Assembly: GCA_027946555.1 (NCBI GenBank)
Contig: JAPEVC010000010.1
Location: 62,001-126,000, forward strand
DNA length: 64,000 bases
From: Gnomoniopsis sp. IMI 355080
Taxonomy: Eukaryota; Ascomycota; Sordariomycetes; Diaporthales; Gnomoniaceae
Direction of reading: 5' to 3'
Position numbers and translations under genes: made by a program
Notes under the pieces: model-generated
The model's input: only the letters and a program-made list of their open reading frames with translations
The model's database searches: none
Told to the model about the DNA's origin: nothing
Shown here: piece by piece, positions 1-12,043 of the stretch
Layout: every line of letters starts with the position of its first letter
Position numbering within the stretch: position 1 is the stretch's first letter

Positions 1-561
1 CAGCAGCCATACGATGCTTCCTGTCATGATGATTGCCGAACGGTGTGCAGGCTTCATCAAGGAGGCTTGGGGCGAACCCAAATCGCATTCAAGTGAGCTG
101 AGTTAGCGAAAAGGTATTCACAGGTTACGTTTATAAAATACATCGCGAGTAACAACGCCTCCATTGGCCTAAATAAGCGCTGCACAATGCGGGAGTATTC
201 GAGCGGTTAACGGACCATCGAGCGTGGGAGCAGCCCCATGGATTTAGTAAATCAACCTGTGCGGCTAAAACCCTACCAAGGTCGAAGCGCCAACCTGACC
301 ATTGACTTCTCCATTGCTACTCACTTGCATTCAGCTGTATATAATAAATCAGTGGTAATTACTAGGTACCGCATACAGTGTCGGTTTACTAAGCCCGTCA
401 CATTGGGAAGCTGGCGCAGCGGATCGAGTGGACCGTTGGGATTCCACGGACCACGGACCACCAACGGTCGTATCTGAGACTGAGACCTCCGCTTCATTTT
501 GCAACGACCTTGGCAGACCGGTAAAGCTAATTCCAGTCACCAGCAGCCGTGTGAACACAAC
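1..561. other. Left-edge intergenic DNA
   Basis: No gene is supported here. Short open frames exist on both strands, but none has a recognisable domain or a sensible splice partner. The last part is presumably the promoter and 5' leader of the dehydrogenase gene that starts at 562. Confidence 0.6.
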
Positions 562-1794
562 ATGGCTGAACTCAAAGGCTCAATTCTTATAACAGGCGCC
601 AACGGTGGTTTCGGAGCCGCGCTCGTTTCAAACATCGTCTCTACGCTGGAGCTCACTGCGTACCATGGCATTTATACTGTCCGAAATGCTAATCAACCGA
701 CGCAAGCTCTGGACTCTGCCCTTCGGGGATCTAACACAAAATCAGTCACAAATCCACATTCTTTTGAGAAGGTGTCTTTGGACTTGTCAAGCCTCAGCAG
801 CGTACGTCAAGTTGCCGCAGACATTCGTGCACGTGTGCAGGCAGGCACCATACCTCCGTTGCGTGCGATTGTGCTCAATGCTGGCGTCGAGGAGTTTGCA
901 ACGCAAACATGGACGAAGGACGGGTTGGATATGACCTTTGCGACGAATTATCTTGGGCATTGGCTGCTGACGTTGATGCTCCTTGGGAGTATGGATCGGG
1001 AGAGAGGCAGGGTGATTTGGATCACCAGTTGGTCTCACAAGTATGGTGAAAAGCTCCAATCCATATCGATTTCCTGACGTCTTGAAGTCAAGAAAACGGG
1101 AATGGCAAATGCTGACCATGTGTTGTCGTTCAAGCCCAAGAGATCCGCACAATAATCACGCCCTGAACACCGCTTTCAAGGAAAAGAAGTATCAGGAATT
1201 CATTATCGAGGACTTAGAGCCCATCGCGAAAGGAACTTGGAGCCCAAGCAAAGGCGACACGACGGGCTGGGCGGCCGGATACCGACGCTATGGCGCCTCC
1301 AAACTGTGCGGTGTCACGATGATGTACGTTCTTCTTGGTGTTTCGTTCTCTTATTCATTCACCTAATTCATTACAGTCACGAACTTCAGCGCCGCCTCAA
1401 CCGTGATGCTCACCTCAGCAATATCTCTGTTCTCGCCCTCGACCCAGGGGCCATGCCTACGGGCATTTCCCGCCGCAGCGGCTCTTGGTTTCTCCGTTAC
1501 TTTATTTTCCAGCTCCTCATTCCCACGCTCGCTGTGCTATGGGCGTGGCTGGGTTGGGAAAACGGGTCTTTCCGCACGCTCGAGAAGTCTGCTCGTGATG
1601 TCCTCCGCGCAGCGCTGGACTGTGGCCCGCCGCCGCTGACTGAGTTCCCCAAGGGAATCTTTTTGAATGGGAGTGAGCTGGGGGAGTATAATGCTGAGGC
1701 GAAGGACTATAGAAAGGGCGGAATTGTGTGGAGGGGCAGTGTGAAATTTGCGCGATTGTTGGAGGGGGAGACTGCACTTGAGAATTGGAGCTAG
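562..1794 (+). CDS. Short-chain dehydrogenase/reductase
   Basis: This is an NAD(P)-dependent oxidoreductase of the SDR superfamily, Rossmann fold. Exons by splice sites and phase are 562..1040, 1135..1323 and 1377..1794, giving 361 residues. The cofactor motif TGANGGFG lies at about residues 12-19, LNAGV near 105, a serine-containing ITSWSH strand near 155, and the catalytic YxxxK appears as YGASKLC just before intron 2. A later DPGAMPTG segment and a hydrophobic stretch (FIFQLLIPTLAVLWAW) suggest membrane association. Fungal relatives are usually called 3-ketosteroid reductase-like or WW-domain oxidoreductase-like; the substrate cannot be read from the sequence. The first intron could end at either of two AGs, 1134 or 1140, both in frame. 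The start at 562 places the glycine motif at the usual distance from the N-terminus. Confidence 0.82.
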
Positions 1795-2665
1795 GGCATC
1801 GCAGAGAAACGCATTCTTTTGGAACGATAGGGGGTTCTCAGATGAACCGACTACAAGGGACTGGACACCACAAACACATGGAGGTGCTAGATCATGGTAA
1901 GTTGATGCTCTGCTCAGGTGGGCTTTTCGGAAAGTTTGTGTAAAGGGTGGTGGACACCGTGGTCCGTTACGGAAGGGCATGTAGCTGATAGGTGGGCGGC
2001 GTAGAGAGGATGTAATCACGATGATGTTGGTACAGTATTTGGTGACAAAAATTTTGGCGGACATAAAACGGGACTTCTGGACAAAATTCACTTGTTGAAT
2101 AGTGCATAAGGCTAGATGTGCATAGTGGTAGCCTTGCTTAGATAAGACTTAAATTACAGGGTCACCCATGTGGCACCTGCATGCGGACTAGTTGACGATC
2201 AGACGGGCTTCAAGTCAGGCACGTGTGAGATCGATGCGCGAAACACATGCGCGGGTGGGAGCTTCTGATTCCTTGGGCGAGCAAGTCTAACCGGAGGGTA
2301 GTTGGGCCGTGAGGCAAGCTTTGCTGAGTCCTGGTATACTCTACTTACTCTTGGTATAGCCGGGAGCCTCCACTCCCAACTGGTGAGGTACTCATACAGG
2401 TACAGAACCAGAGTGAGAGTCCGTACGGCAAATTTGCCTCCTGGAAGAGGCCTGAAAGGATCGACAATTATCCAGAAAGAGTAAGCTTTCATTATTTACG
2501 ATCGTAGAACTATCTTCTCAACATTTATACTCGAAAAATCAGAGACCTTCAACTCCTTGCTCGTCAGCAATCGGCATAACACCCGAAGTCTTTAGATGCC
2601 GGTCCACGGCTTCCGTGACCAATCACGATTCCTCGTCACCATGTCTCCATCAAAGCGTGAGAGGT
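1795..2665. other. Intergenic, convergent 3' ends
   Basis: This lies between the 3' ends of the dehydrogenase (+) and the repeat-tailed secreted protein (-), so it should hold two terminators. I see no further gene in it. Confidence 0.6.
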
Positions 2666-3743
2666 CTAATTTTGCTGGCCGTTATTCTGCTGGCCGTTGT
2701 TCTGCTGGCCGTTGTTTTGCTGGCCATTGTTTTGCTGACCATTGTTACCATTATTGTTGATAATAATGGTTGGTGGCGGTGCGGTACCCAGAACGACTCC
2801 GGCAAGCTCGGCCTGAGCAATAGCCTGCTGCGCAAGGAGCTGGGACTGTAGGTTGAACAACGATCCGGCAGCTTGAAGGGCAGCATCCTGTTGGATGAGG
2901 GCAACGTCACCAACAAATAGATTCTGGTTTGGCAGGATGATGGAGGCAGGGTCCGGGAACAGCTGGGCGCCAGACGGAGGTTGCGGAGCGGAGGAGTTGA
3001 ACGGCAGCAAGACAGCGCCGTTGGCAGCCTGAGCGAAAGCAGCGGCAGGATCGAATTGGGCAACCTGAGGCTGGGCTGTGGGCTGCGAGATGGCCTGGCC
3101 CGCGCCGGCAACACCAGGGATGTTAAGGTTGGTGGGCGTGGCTTGCGGCTGGATTGTGAGTGCACTGTCGGCAGTCATCATCACGAGGATCTCGCTTCCG
3201 TTGTTGCCGTTGTCGGCCTTGAAACTCAGTCAGTTTTACCATTAACGTCGAAGATGTTAGAATAGGAAGAAGTACCTTCACCTGGTTAACCATATATCTA
3301 TTGTTGATGTTGGCGGGATCTCGGGCATCAACGACATTGGTGACGGTGACGATAACAGTGTTCACTGTGTTCCATCGCGTCTTGAAGTGATTAATCCTGA
3401 TGTTGTTCTTGATCGTCTCGACCGTGTTGATGAGCGTCAATTGAGACTGAATCAGAGCAGCAAACTCCTGCTCCGCCTGCAAGGCTAGCGCATTGAGCGC
3501 GCCCAGGTTTTGATTTACCACAATGACCTGAGGCTCGATGACAGTCTGCTGAATGATGACATCCCGCTTAGCGTGTGCTTCCCTCCTGTGCAAGACGCCG
3601 GCAGCATCTCGCTCAACGGACGCAGGAACTGTACTTGTGTTAGTGGGTTATGCCCTTGTGATACATGGCATTCGTTATCATGACTTACCAGCAGCAGCAA
3701 GAGAAAGGCCGGCAAGGGCAGGGATAATATTCCTGAAGAACAT
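2666..3743 (-). CDS. Secreted protein with NNGQQ-repeat tail
   Basis: Exons on the minus strand are 3743..3689, 3628..3276 and 3217..2666, giving 319 residues. All three joins keep phase. The N-terminus (MFFRNIIPALAGLSLAAAV) is a clear signal peptide. Dibasic sites follow at R33-R34 and K39-R40, the second (HAKR then DVII) looking like a Kex2 site releasing a mature protein that begins near residue 41. The mature part has a helical segment rich in Q, L and N, then an Ala/Pro/Gln-rich stretch, and ends with five tandem NNGQQ units plus a final Asn. I see no catalytic motif and few cysteines. I do not recognise a named family; a cell-wall or extracellular structural protein is possible. Repeat number could vary between strains because the DNA unit is 15 bases. 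Confidence 0.75.
2669..2746 (-). repeat. 15-base tandem repeat encoding NNGQQ
   Basis: Five near-identical 15-base units (on the plus strand of the form CTGGCCGTTGTTCTG) encode NNGQQ five times at the C-terminus of the secreted protein. Units differ by single, mostly silent changes. The stop codon follows directly, so gain or loss of a unit would not shift the frame. Confidence 0.9.
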
Positions 3744-6700
3744 TTTGAATAGAAGAGGTTTTATAAGTACGGAATATTAGATATAAGTGAAAGTCTGATG
3801 ATCCTGTCACCAAATGAGCGAGATTAGTATATGTAGAAGGAATGGAACAGCTACCACTAGGGTGCTTGTGAAGAATCAGAGCTGAGAGCCGTGATGTAGC
3901 TAGAGGCAGTCGTGAGAAAACTTAAGGAGCAACATAAGAAGATCATGATCGTCGTGATTCCCACGGGCAGCCTATGTATTATAGTTGCATGAGCGTCAAC
4001 GCTCGAGCAGCCTCAATTGATGATGCTGTGTCTGTCACGGCATGTCGACGATCCGGACGCAGTGCCTTCCGGATTCATTTCGACTTAGGTTGTAATGGTG
4101 GTTCGAGCAAGGCCTCCTCGTGGTGATCATGATAATGCACAATGTAAAAGCCCGTCAAGGATCAGGGGTGGTCGTCCCATGTGATCGGGCAATAGTTGAC
4201 TTTCAGTTTGGCAGGCCGTCAAATGCAGGACGAACAGTGCCTGCTGCCTCGTGGTTCCCTGTAGCGCAATCTGAGCTTCTTTACCAATGCAACTTTTAAG
4301 CTTATGGTCCAAGGTTATGGGACGGGACGGTTTCAGGCCTTCGACAATTTCAGATGAAGCCACGCGAAAAGGCGAGGCCGTCGAGCGACAAGCTTTGCTG
4401 TACCCAATCGTAGGTGGGCCTGATGGTCTTGGCATCTGAACTTGCTGGGGGGCTGTGTCAAAGCCTCTCACGGACAACGACAAGGTCTGAGACGACCTAG
4501 GTTTCTTGTCCTTAGCGTGGTCAGAGCCTCAAGAGGGCCTTTCGTCGGATCTAGTATATGCCATCTCAGCTTGAAATGCCTGATTATGCGACGGCAAATG
4601 AGATGGTCGTCATCTCGTCATTTTTGCCGGTCTACTCGAGCACCGGTACCAGTCACGATGTTATCGAGGTCGCGTGGGGGAGATCTCCGTGATCGCGCGA
4701 GCATCACCGCTTGTGCCAATAGATCCTCGGTAGGGACACATCACACATCACACATCATCGAAAATCTCAGCAGCGATCTGATGATCATAAACAAGCGTCA
4801 TAATAAGCTGCATTGTTGTGTCGATGCAAGGCACCAATTCATTCCGCAGGCATGCTCACAGGCTACAGCCTCCAGTCACCAAGCGGTTAACACTGCTCGA
4901 GATTGACTGAAGACAGCAGTTGCCGTCGTATATAAATCATGTGATGACAATAGAAGTAGTCGCCATCAGTTCTCAAAGCCGGGTTGAGCCAAGTTTCCGT
5001 ATCACTATGTGTCTCAAGCTACATACAAGCTACAAGCTACATACATTCGACACTCGATAGAGAGTAAACACCAGAACCATGTTCAAATTGACCACGCAAA
5101 GTAATATATCAAGTTTGCAAAACAAAGCTTAACAAACTCTCGCTCAAGGACACCGTGAATTCTTCCAAAACCCTTCACCACATGACATGCATGAGCCTGC
5201 CCATGTGTTCCAGCCTTGGTTAGGGCTGCAGCCTGTATCTTGTACCATGGTATAAGGCTTTCTCGATTACAACTGAAGTTTTACATTAGGGAAAGGTGTA
5301 AGGCGGCATGTGGATACCAATGAACGAGAGGAAACTACCAAGGTATGTACGTGCCGTCATTCGTACCTATTACTTACGCGTCTCCAAGTGACCAAGCCAG
5401 CCTAGTTCATCTTTTCACGACTCCTCCTCTGGGCAACGCGACTCTGGCCATGTAAGGGTCCGAATTATTTACACAGAGCAGCCAAGGTCGCAATGGTACT
5501 GGTATAGTGGCAGGATCGGAACACTGTTTCAAAGGCTTGTACATTACATGTCCATCTTTTGGCCTGCTTTGTATAGCCCGAACATTGACACTGAAGTCCG
5601 ACTGCCTGAGTGCTTGAAAACAAAGTCATGGTGGCTCCAAGAGAGTAAATCCTATGAGACAGTATGTGATAGCTTTTTTTCTTCTTTGCCTTTTCTTTGT
5701 CATTCAAATGTGGTGAGAATTTCTCGCCTTGTTCCCACCTTTCACCTCTATATGCCTGGGCGCTCAGGGATTCAATCAAACCCAAGCCCATGATACTGAC
5801 AAGAGTTCAAAATTACATACATGCACTCTTTGCAGGCCCAAATGACGTCTTGTGTAGCACGAATTCGTCATTTTTCTTCCAATCTGCTGTGATCGTGACT
5901 GAGTCTTCCTACGACATCGCTCAGCATAGATAGCGAGTGACCACTGAGACCTTGTGAATATCTGAGTGAAAGCCTGCGACCTCGACGGTGGCCTTGTATA
6001 GACCTCCCATGGAGTCTCATCTGCATGTCGAAGGGATTTGCCAGTGGGGCAACGTCTATATGACAAGAAAATCTATTCAATCACAAGACAGCTAGTCAAC
6101 TCACTCCTAACCCACAAAGACTACAGTATAGTGGTGATTGCTGCCGGGGACCTCCCAGTCTACGGTCAAACGAAGAACCTCCAATAATGACACAATACCC
6201 AAGTCCCGTACCTGTAGCCCTCCAAACTAAGGGCCCTTGGGCCATGGCCGCAGCCACCCAGACCAGGAGCCCGAGTCCGTACCTAGGCAACGCCCTCGAG
6301 AAGGCAGCTCAGTGAGCCTAGGATGCACACGGCGGCCCACAAATGAGTACACTCAGCCGCCGCGCGAACCACCTGCGTACGAGATCTCGTCAGCCGAAGA
6401 TTTTGTATATCGGGACAGCCGCGGTGCATTTTCGGCACGGAGAGATGCCGGTGGATGTCCAGGCCCAGGGCGGTATCAAAGCCGGATGCTGGGTGACTTC
6501 ACGCCGCAGGTTCTCGCCGGGTGAATCTTTTCCTGCGGGAGAGAGAGCGAGATGCGAGTAAGCAGGCTGCTTGACTGGCGCGGGATGAGAGAGTTGTGCT
6601 GAAGTTTCCGAGGATCTCGGACCAGCCGGGGCTCGATGTTGAAGAGAGCTCAAGTCAACGACTACCTCTGGGTATTGTATCATCCTTTGAAAGCGTTCGG

Positions 6701-6929
6701 GAATGATAGCTCTTTGTGACTCGTCGGTGCGCTTAGGTCTGACTTACTGTAGAGGGGACAGATGAGCGACATCAGTTTTGGGTTCTGCTTCATGTCTCTT
6801 TGCCGCAGGTTACTGCTCATTCTTGAGATATGGAAATGATTTTTCTGGTTCGTGTCCATTGACTGGCTTTTGATAACCTATAACCGTTGCTACCTGAGAA
6901 CTCCCCTCTAGATCCATCTAACACGCAAA
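3744..6929. other. 3.2 kb intergenic region
   Basis: No gene is supported. The longest open frames (plus 4442..4906, minus 4127..4483, minus 5776..6066) show no domain, no credible splicing and scattered composition. A small imperfect repeat of the AAGCTACATACA type occurs at about 5018-5045. The right part should contain the terminator of the coatomer gene, and the left part the promoter of the secreted-protein gene. Confidence 0.5.
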
Positions 6930-8659
6930 TTATTCGATAGTATAGTTGTCCGCGATGGACTTGATCTCTTTCGAAAAGGTCACGTCCTCGTTCATTTCGA
7001 CCAGCGCAACAGAGGACACCTGATATATGTTTAGCAATGACATTATCACAAGGCATTGACGGCAAGCTTACATCGACGTCCACGAAAGGCGTGGTCTTGG
7101 AGAACCGGACTTGCATCGGGAAGAACTCGTTCTCATCATCGGCCTGGGCTTCGAACTCGAATGCGCCACTAGAGTTGTCCTCGTCTACCGTTCCAATTGT
7201 CCACTCCACGCTATCACCAGAAACGTCGTATGTTGCATCAAAGCTTGAGACAGTAGGCTCGCTGGTGGCATATGGGATCGTGACGCTGACATCCTTGAGA
7301 GCATCTCCACCAGTCAACTCGTACTCGACAGTCAGCGTGTAGGAACCATCTGAGCCCTTGTTGACCCAAACAGTGAAGCTGATGGGAAGTGCGCTAGTAT
7401 CATCCACCTTGGGAGTAGCACGCCATCGAAGTACTCCGACGGACTGATTGACAGGGAAGCCCCGAGAGGTATTGCTCATCTGGATGACTCGGGAGCTGTT
7501 GAACAGATTCTTGTCGACGTTGGGATGGGTTCGGAATTGGGCGCCGTGCGAGGGTTGTGCGCTCAAGTCCAACTTGAGCTTGGTGAGGGATGGATCAGCT
7601 ATCCGCAGGTTCAAATCTCCGCTGACAGTGAGTGAGTTCACCGTGCCTTCTCTCGAAAGTTTCGCAGCAATGGTCTCGTTGACGGTGATGTGTATGGCGT
7701 CGCGATCCAGGGTCGTGGACACGCGTGGAGCAGGAGCTTCTGCTACGACAGGAGAGGCCGCCGCAGGCGTGACCAAGGGACTGTCGTCCACTTCGTGACC
7801 CATCTCGCCCCGTACGCGCTCAAAGATATCGTTGTTCTTAGACTTCTTGCCAAGTTGCATGCCCTTGCCTTTGGGCGCAGCAAACTTGGACTTGTTCTTC
7901 TCAGCTTCATATGAGTCGTAGGAATCGGTGACGGCAGGCCGGGTCGGTGGTGTGTAAGTCGGGTAGACAGGCGTCCTGGGCATGTTGCCCATACCACCAC
8001 CCATACCACGGCCGGCCCTAGCTGACTCCTTGCGCTGCATTTCGAGCTGCTTCGCCTTCCTCTTACGCTCCTCCGTAGCCTCCAACTCTTTGTTCTGCAG
8101 CTTGTTAGCATTCGCATTTGCATGCAATCTGTTCGCTGATACATACCCTAGCGATGATCTCCTGGATGCGCTCCTCGTGACTTTCCATCTCCAAGAAGGT
8201 CTTGATCTGACTGATAGTCAGGTTCTCCCTGTATCCCAAGGTAACAAGCTCATCGAAGGCACTGAGAAGCTCGTAGGCATTCTTGACAATCTCCCGTTCA
8301 TCCAAGCTCTTGCAAGTACTGGTGACAACCTGGGCGAAAAGATGTAGCGAGTCGATGTCCTGGAGGATGTTGGACTGGCGGTTGGTGATGAGGACCATGT
8401 ATAGCTCGTCAAGAGGTTGGTATACGAAGCGGACGTTGTCCTGTTCGACGGTGGTGTGCTGAGTTCCACTGTCGGCAAGCTTGGGGAAGGAGGCGAGGAG
8501 GGCTTCGATACGCGACCTGGGCATCTCGCGGAACTGACGCGAGAGGACAGCTTTGCCCCCGCGGGTGCAAATCGATGCTGCGAGGACAACCTGGAGGGCG
8601 GTTTCTGGTTTAGAACAATTGCTCTTCGACACAGCCATTTGCGGGGCTCAACTTACCAT
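6930..8659 (-). CDS. RET2: Coatomer subunit delta (COPI)
   Basis: This is the delta subunit of the COPI coat, which acts in Golgi-to-ER retrograde vesicle formation. Exons are 8659..8657, 8590..8147, 8094..7072 and 7019..6930, giving 519 residues. The first coding exon is the ATG alone, followed by GTAAGT; splicing then gives MVVLAASICTRGGK, the family's conserved N-terminus. Residues about 1-135 form the longin-like domain. A charged linker (NKELEATEERKRKAKQLE) and a Gly/Pro-rich hinge follow. The C-terminal half is the mu-homology domain (SGDLNLRI, PNVDKNLFN, GVLRWR), ending DNYTIE. All introns from 2 on are phase 0. Length matches fungal homologues. An open frame runs upstream of exon 2 to another ATG at 8638, but the family N-terminus favours the ATG-only exon. 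Confidence 0.95.
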
Positions 8660-9484
8660 TTTGGCGGGGATGAAATTCAAGACCAATTACACTTCCAATT
8701 TCGGAGTCAGTCAGGAATCACAAGAGGTTTGTCTTTACAAGGCACCAAAGGGGGACGCTGATGCAGTCGAGAGGGATGCAATTGCAGTTGTATGTTGTAA
8801 GTGTTGACAGCTAAGCGACAAATTGCGGCCCGTGCTCCCTTCTCTCAACGGTAACCTTAGCGCAAGGGTCAAGAGGACCTGCAATACGCCAGGTGGGGGT
8901 TAGTCAGCCCATTGCACTACCCACCAGGAACGCGTCGCGATTACCACAACCTAATCTGACTTCTAGAATCCGTCACCCTCATTTCCCTCATTTACATCGA
9001 GGCAAAGCAAATCAGACATCCTGCAACTGTTGGATGCCTTGTTCAACTGAAAAGTACCCTTGATACTGAACTTGTCATACATAACTTCTTCCCCGATCCG
9101 TTTCCCGACCTCTGCAAACCTCGCAGCTTACACGGCAGCTGCTCAAGCTATCTCAACGTCTTCCCCTCTCCCTACACGACCTGTGCCTTACTGTCGCTGT
9201 GACACCTACGTGTCCTTTGCACTTTCGTCTGGATTCGCGACCGGCCTGGCGAGCATCGTGACGTATGCTTCAAGATCGGCGAAGCGTTATTTTGTTGGAT
9301 CCGTTGACTCCAGATCGTCCACACCTCTACTCCTGCGATCTGCCATAGACGCGCAATGCCGAAATCCACCTGACTGTCTCGCTTGTACACATTCTACAGG
9401 GAAATAGTGCAACCCTCTACAGTTGACCGATTATTATTCTGTACTCAAACAGACCAACTCATCTGATCAAGTGGTGCAAACATC
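8660..9484. other. Divergent promoter region
   Basis: This is shared upstream DNA between the coatomer delta gene (-) and the acidic-protein gene (+). Pyrimidine-rich stretches occur on the plus strand before 9485. A 115-codon open frame at 9060..9407 has no recognisable features and is probably 5' leader. Confidence 0.6.
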
Positions 9485-12043
9485 ATGGAGACAACACTAG
9501 GAGACCAGTCACACCTGGTTGCCAACACTTTAGTCGGCGACCAAATAGACCCTATCGACGCTAATCAAGAAGACGACTTTGACTTCGAGATTGGTGGTGA
9601 TGACAACTTCGATCTGACAGGAGAAGCCGGCAACGAGGATGGAGATCTCATTGACCAAGTCGAAGTAACTCAGGATTACACTGACCAACCCGACATGCAT
9701 CAGTCTCAGGAGAAAGAGCCACAGGCCTCACTCACAGAAAATGACGCTGAAGAGGATCAAGATTATGACCATCAAGAGGTCGGTGCGTCTTCGCCGGGAC
9801 CGGACAGTCTCCCTTCGATAGTCGAGCTCACGCAAGACTTCCAAAACGGCATCGAGAAAGAGGGCCTGAATGATAGCCAAAACGACCTCGGGATCGCTGA
9901 TCAAGAAGACACGGAAAAAATTGCGGAGACTTTCTCAGAGGAAGAGATATCCTACGAGGAGACGCCTGGGGAATTTGCGGACCCGGACAGCACACTCCAA
10001 GCTGAGTTTATCCAAAATCATGACCTCGTGAACGCTGCGACAAGTGTCGACCATGTTCATGAAGGAGACGATCTTCAAGACCGCACCCATGAGACTGCAG
10101 ACAACAATGCCCAGGATCTCCAGCCCGTCGTTGAGACGGCCCAGTATGTTGAAGTTGCCGAGGACTCTGAGCCCGAGGAGCACGTTCAACCTGTCAATGC
10201 TGCAGCCGAGGCAGAAATTGACGAGGCCCGGAACGATTCCGCTGGCGCAACGTTGTCAAATAACGAAGGCACTGGTGGTGTCGTTGCTGAAAACTTGGAC
10301 CAATCTAACTGGACCGACGAGGATGATGACCACATTGGCTCCAATGTTGGTCCTATTGTGACGGTCTCTTACCGTGGACAGGAGTATTCCATGTTCTCCC
10401 AATCTCCCGAGGATGACCCTGATACGTACTTTCTGGATGGTGTTGAATCGATCCATCGGCCTCTGTCAAAATTTCTTGAAGACGTGCGGAAGGTCATCTC
10501 TTCAGAAGTAGAAGCAGGCCACGAACTTTTTGCCAGAATCGACGGCCTCGGATTGGAATTTGGAGAGTCCACGACGAAAGACTTCCTTGATCAGACTACC
10601 CTTGCTCAAATCATAGAAGTGAACGACAAGCTCAGTCAAAACGATGGCGGCTCGCAGCATGCTGAGCTGTATATCTTCCTAAATGTCCGATCAAATCCAC
10701 TTCAACGATTTGCTGAGCTTGCTAAAGGCGCGGATGAGGGACATGGACTTTCGTACTTCGAGCAGTATTACGAAGAGTCTCCGGCTGATGTGTCTCTATT
10801 TGACGAGGAGGAGCAGCATGAAGTCTCTCATGAGATTGGCTCTGATTATCTTTCCCCGAAGGAGCCCTCTGGCGATAATGAAGAAGCGGGCGAGGGAGCA
10901 AGCAACGTCTTTGAGGCAGAGCATGACCACAACCCATTCCAAAACGACGATCAACAGCTGCCGCTGGATGATGCGGCTATCTCTGAAATTTTGGAAGCAG
11001 AGACTGAGCCCTTCGAAACCGAGGCGGTTGACAATACTGCAGAGGCCTCGAGTTTTGAGGAGATTGTAAATGATACTTCCGATGCTGCCCAAGAAGGTGA
11101 CGACAACAGCTTCGATATCGCGGCTAGAAATGTGGAGGTCATCGACGAGAACAATAACTTTGGAGATGCTACCTCAATGGTGGAGCAAGTCGAGACTGAA
11201 ATGGGTGAAGATTGGGATCACAATGATGAGGTCGATGCTCAGGGTGGGCTTGACACAACGGCAGTTGAAGAAACCACAGAAGAACAGACAGAGTTGCTAA
11301 TTAACGACTCTGAGGAGGGACAAGAACGCAGTGATGGTGAGACTTCTTTCTTCTATACTCGCGATTGTTTGGCCCCCAACCTTTGCGAATGCAACTGTTG
11401 CCCGTCCTCTGGATCCGGCGACGTTGAGGGGAAGGCTGATCAGCCTTTGAGCGCTGTCTCTTCATCCACTCTGGAGCCGATGGGCAGTCGTCCTTTCTTG
11501 TTGTCAGATGCGGATTGGGAGAATCTCATGGTCAAAACCCCACAAAGGGAATGCGCAGCAGCTGACAGACAAGCTCAAGGCTCGACCGCCAATATGCCCA
11601 ACGACGAAGACTACCTCGATCTCAGCCAGGACACCGAAAATCAGGCTGTGACAACAGATGCCAATGTGGCTGAACAAGGTGACACACAGCAGCGCACCAC
11701 TCCCAACTCTAGTGCCACGGCGACTTTGAACGGAGAGGAAAATGGCCAACGAGATGAAGCAGCCGCCACCCAAGATCGCCTCGATCCTGTTGACCAGCCC
11801 TCTGACCCGACGAACCAGGATGAAGATGACGAAATTGATTGGAACCACGAAGATGACGACGACATTGGCGTTGCAGATCAAAACCCGACTGACCTGTCTC
11901 CTTCAAGCCTTTCTGCAAAGAGAAACAGGCAAGAAGACGAGGATATTGATGGTCTGGGTGATGATAGTGGTATGTTCTCGGTACGCGGTGCTCCACGACT
12001 TGAAGCTAATAATCTTCCAGCTGCCAAGCGCCGTCGAACTTAA
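9485..12043 (+). CDS. Large acidic nuclear-type protein, function unknown
   Basis: Exons are 9485..11969 and 12021..12043, giving 835 residues. The small intron (GTATGT, branch GCTAAT, CCAG) changes the end of the protein to DDSAAKRRRT, a likely nuclear localisation signal that the unspliced frame would displace. Most of the protein is very rich in Asp, Glu, Gln and Asn and probably disordered. A more ordered segment lies at about residues 290-420 (VTVSYRGQEYSMFSQ, TYFLDGVESI, a predicted helix pair, then LYIFLNVRS). A cysteine cluster (CLAPNLCECNCC) sits near residue 630. Near the end is an EIDWNHEDDDD acidic patch. I recognise this layout as a fungal family without known function; no catalytic motif is visible. 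A nuclear or chromatin role is only an inference from the tail. Confidence 0.85.
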   Translation: METTLGDQSHLVANTLVGDQIDPIDANQEDDFDFEIGGDDNFDLTGEAGNEDGDLIDQVEVTQDYTDQPDMHQSQEKEPQASLTENDAEEDQDYDHQEVGASSPGPDSLPSIVELTQDFQNGIEKEGLNDSQNDLGIADQEDTEKIAETFSEEEISYEETPGEFADPDSTLQAEFIQNHDLVNAATSVDHVHEGDDLQDRTHETADNNAQDLQPVVETAQYVEVAEDSEPEEHVQPVNAAAEAEIDEARNDSAGATLSNNEGTGGVVAENLDQSNWTDEDDDHIGSNVGPIVTVSYRGQEYSMFSQSPEDDPDTYFLDGVESIHRPLSKFLEDVRKVISSEVEAGHELFARIDGLGLEFGESTTKDFLDQTTLAQIIEVNDKLSQNDGGSQHAELYIFLNVRSNPLQRFAELAKGADEGHGLSYFEQYYEESPADVSLFDEEEQHEVSHEIGSDYLSPKEPSGDNEEAGEGASNVFEAEHDHNPFQNDDQQLPLDDAAISEILEAETEPFETEAVDNTAEASSFEEIVNDTSDAAQEGDDNSFDIAARNVEVIDENNNFGDATSMVEQVETEMGEDWDHNDEVDAQGGLDTTAVEETTEEQTELLINDSEEGQERSDGETSFFYTRDCLAPNLCECNCCPSSGSGDVEGKADQPLSAVSSSTLEPMGSRPFLLSDADWENLMVKTPQRECAAADRQAQGSTANMPNDEDYLDLSQDTENQAVTTDANVAEQGDTQQRTTPNSSATATLNGEENGQRDEAAATQDRLDPVDQPSDPTNQDEDDEIDWNHEDDDDIGVADQNPTDLSPSSLSAKRNRQEDEDIDGLGDDSGMFSVRGAPRLEANNLPAAKRRRT

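Noticed and set aside
4442..4906. 154-codon plus-strand open frame
   Set aside because: The translation is rich in Ser, Arg and His without pattern, with no family resemblance and no splice context.
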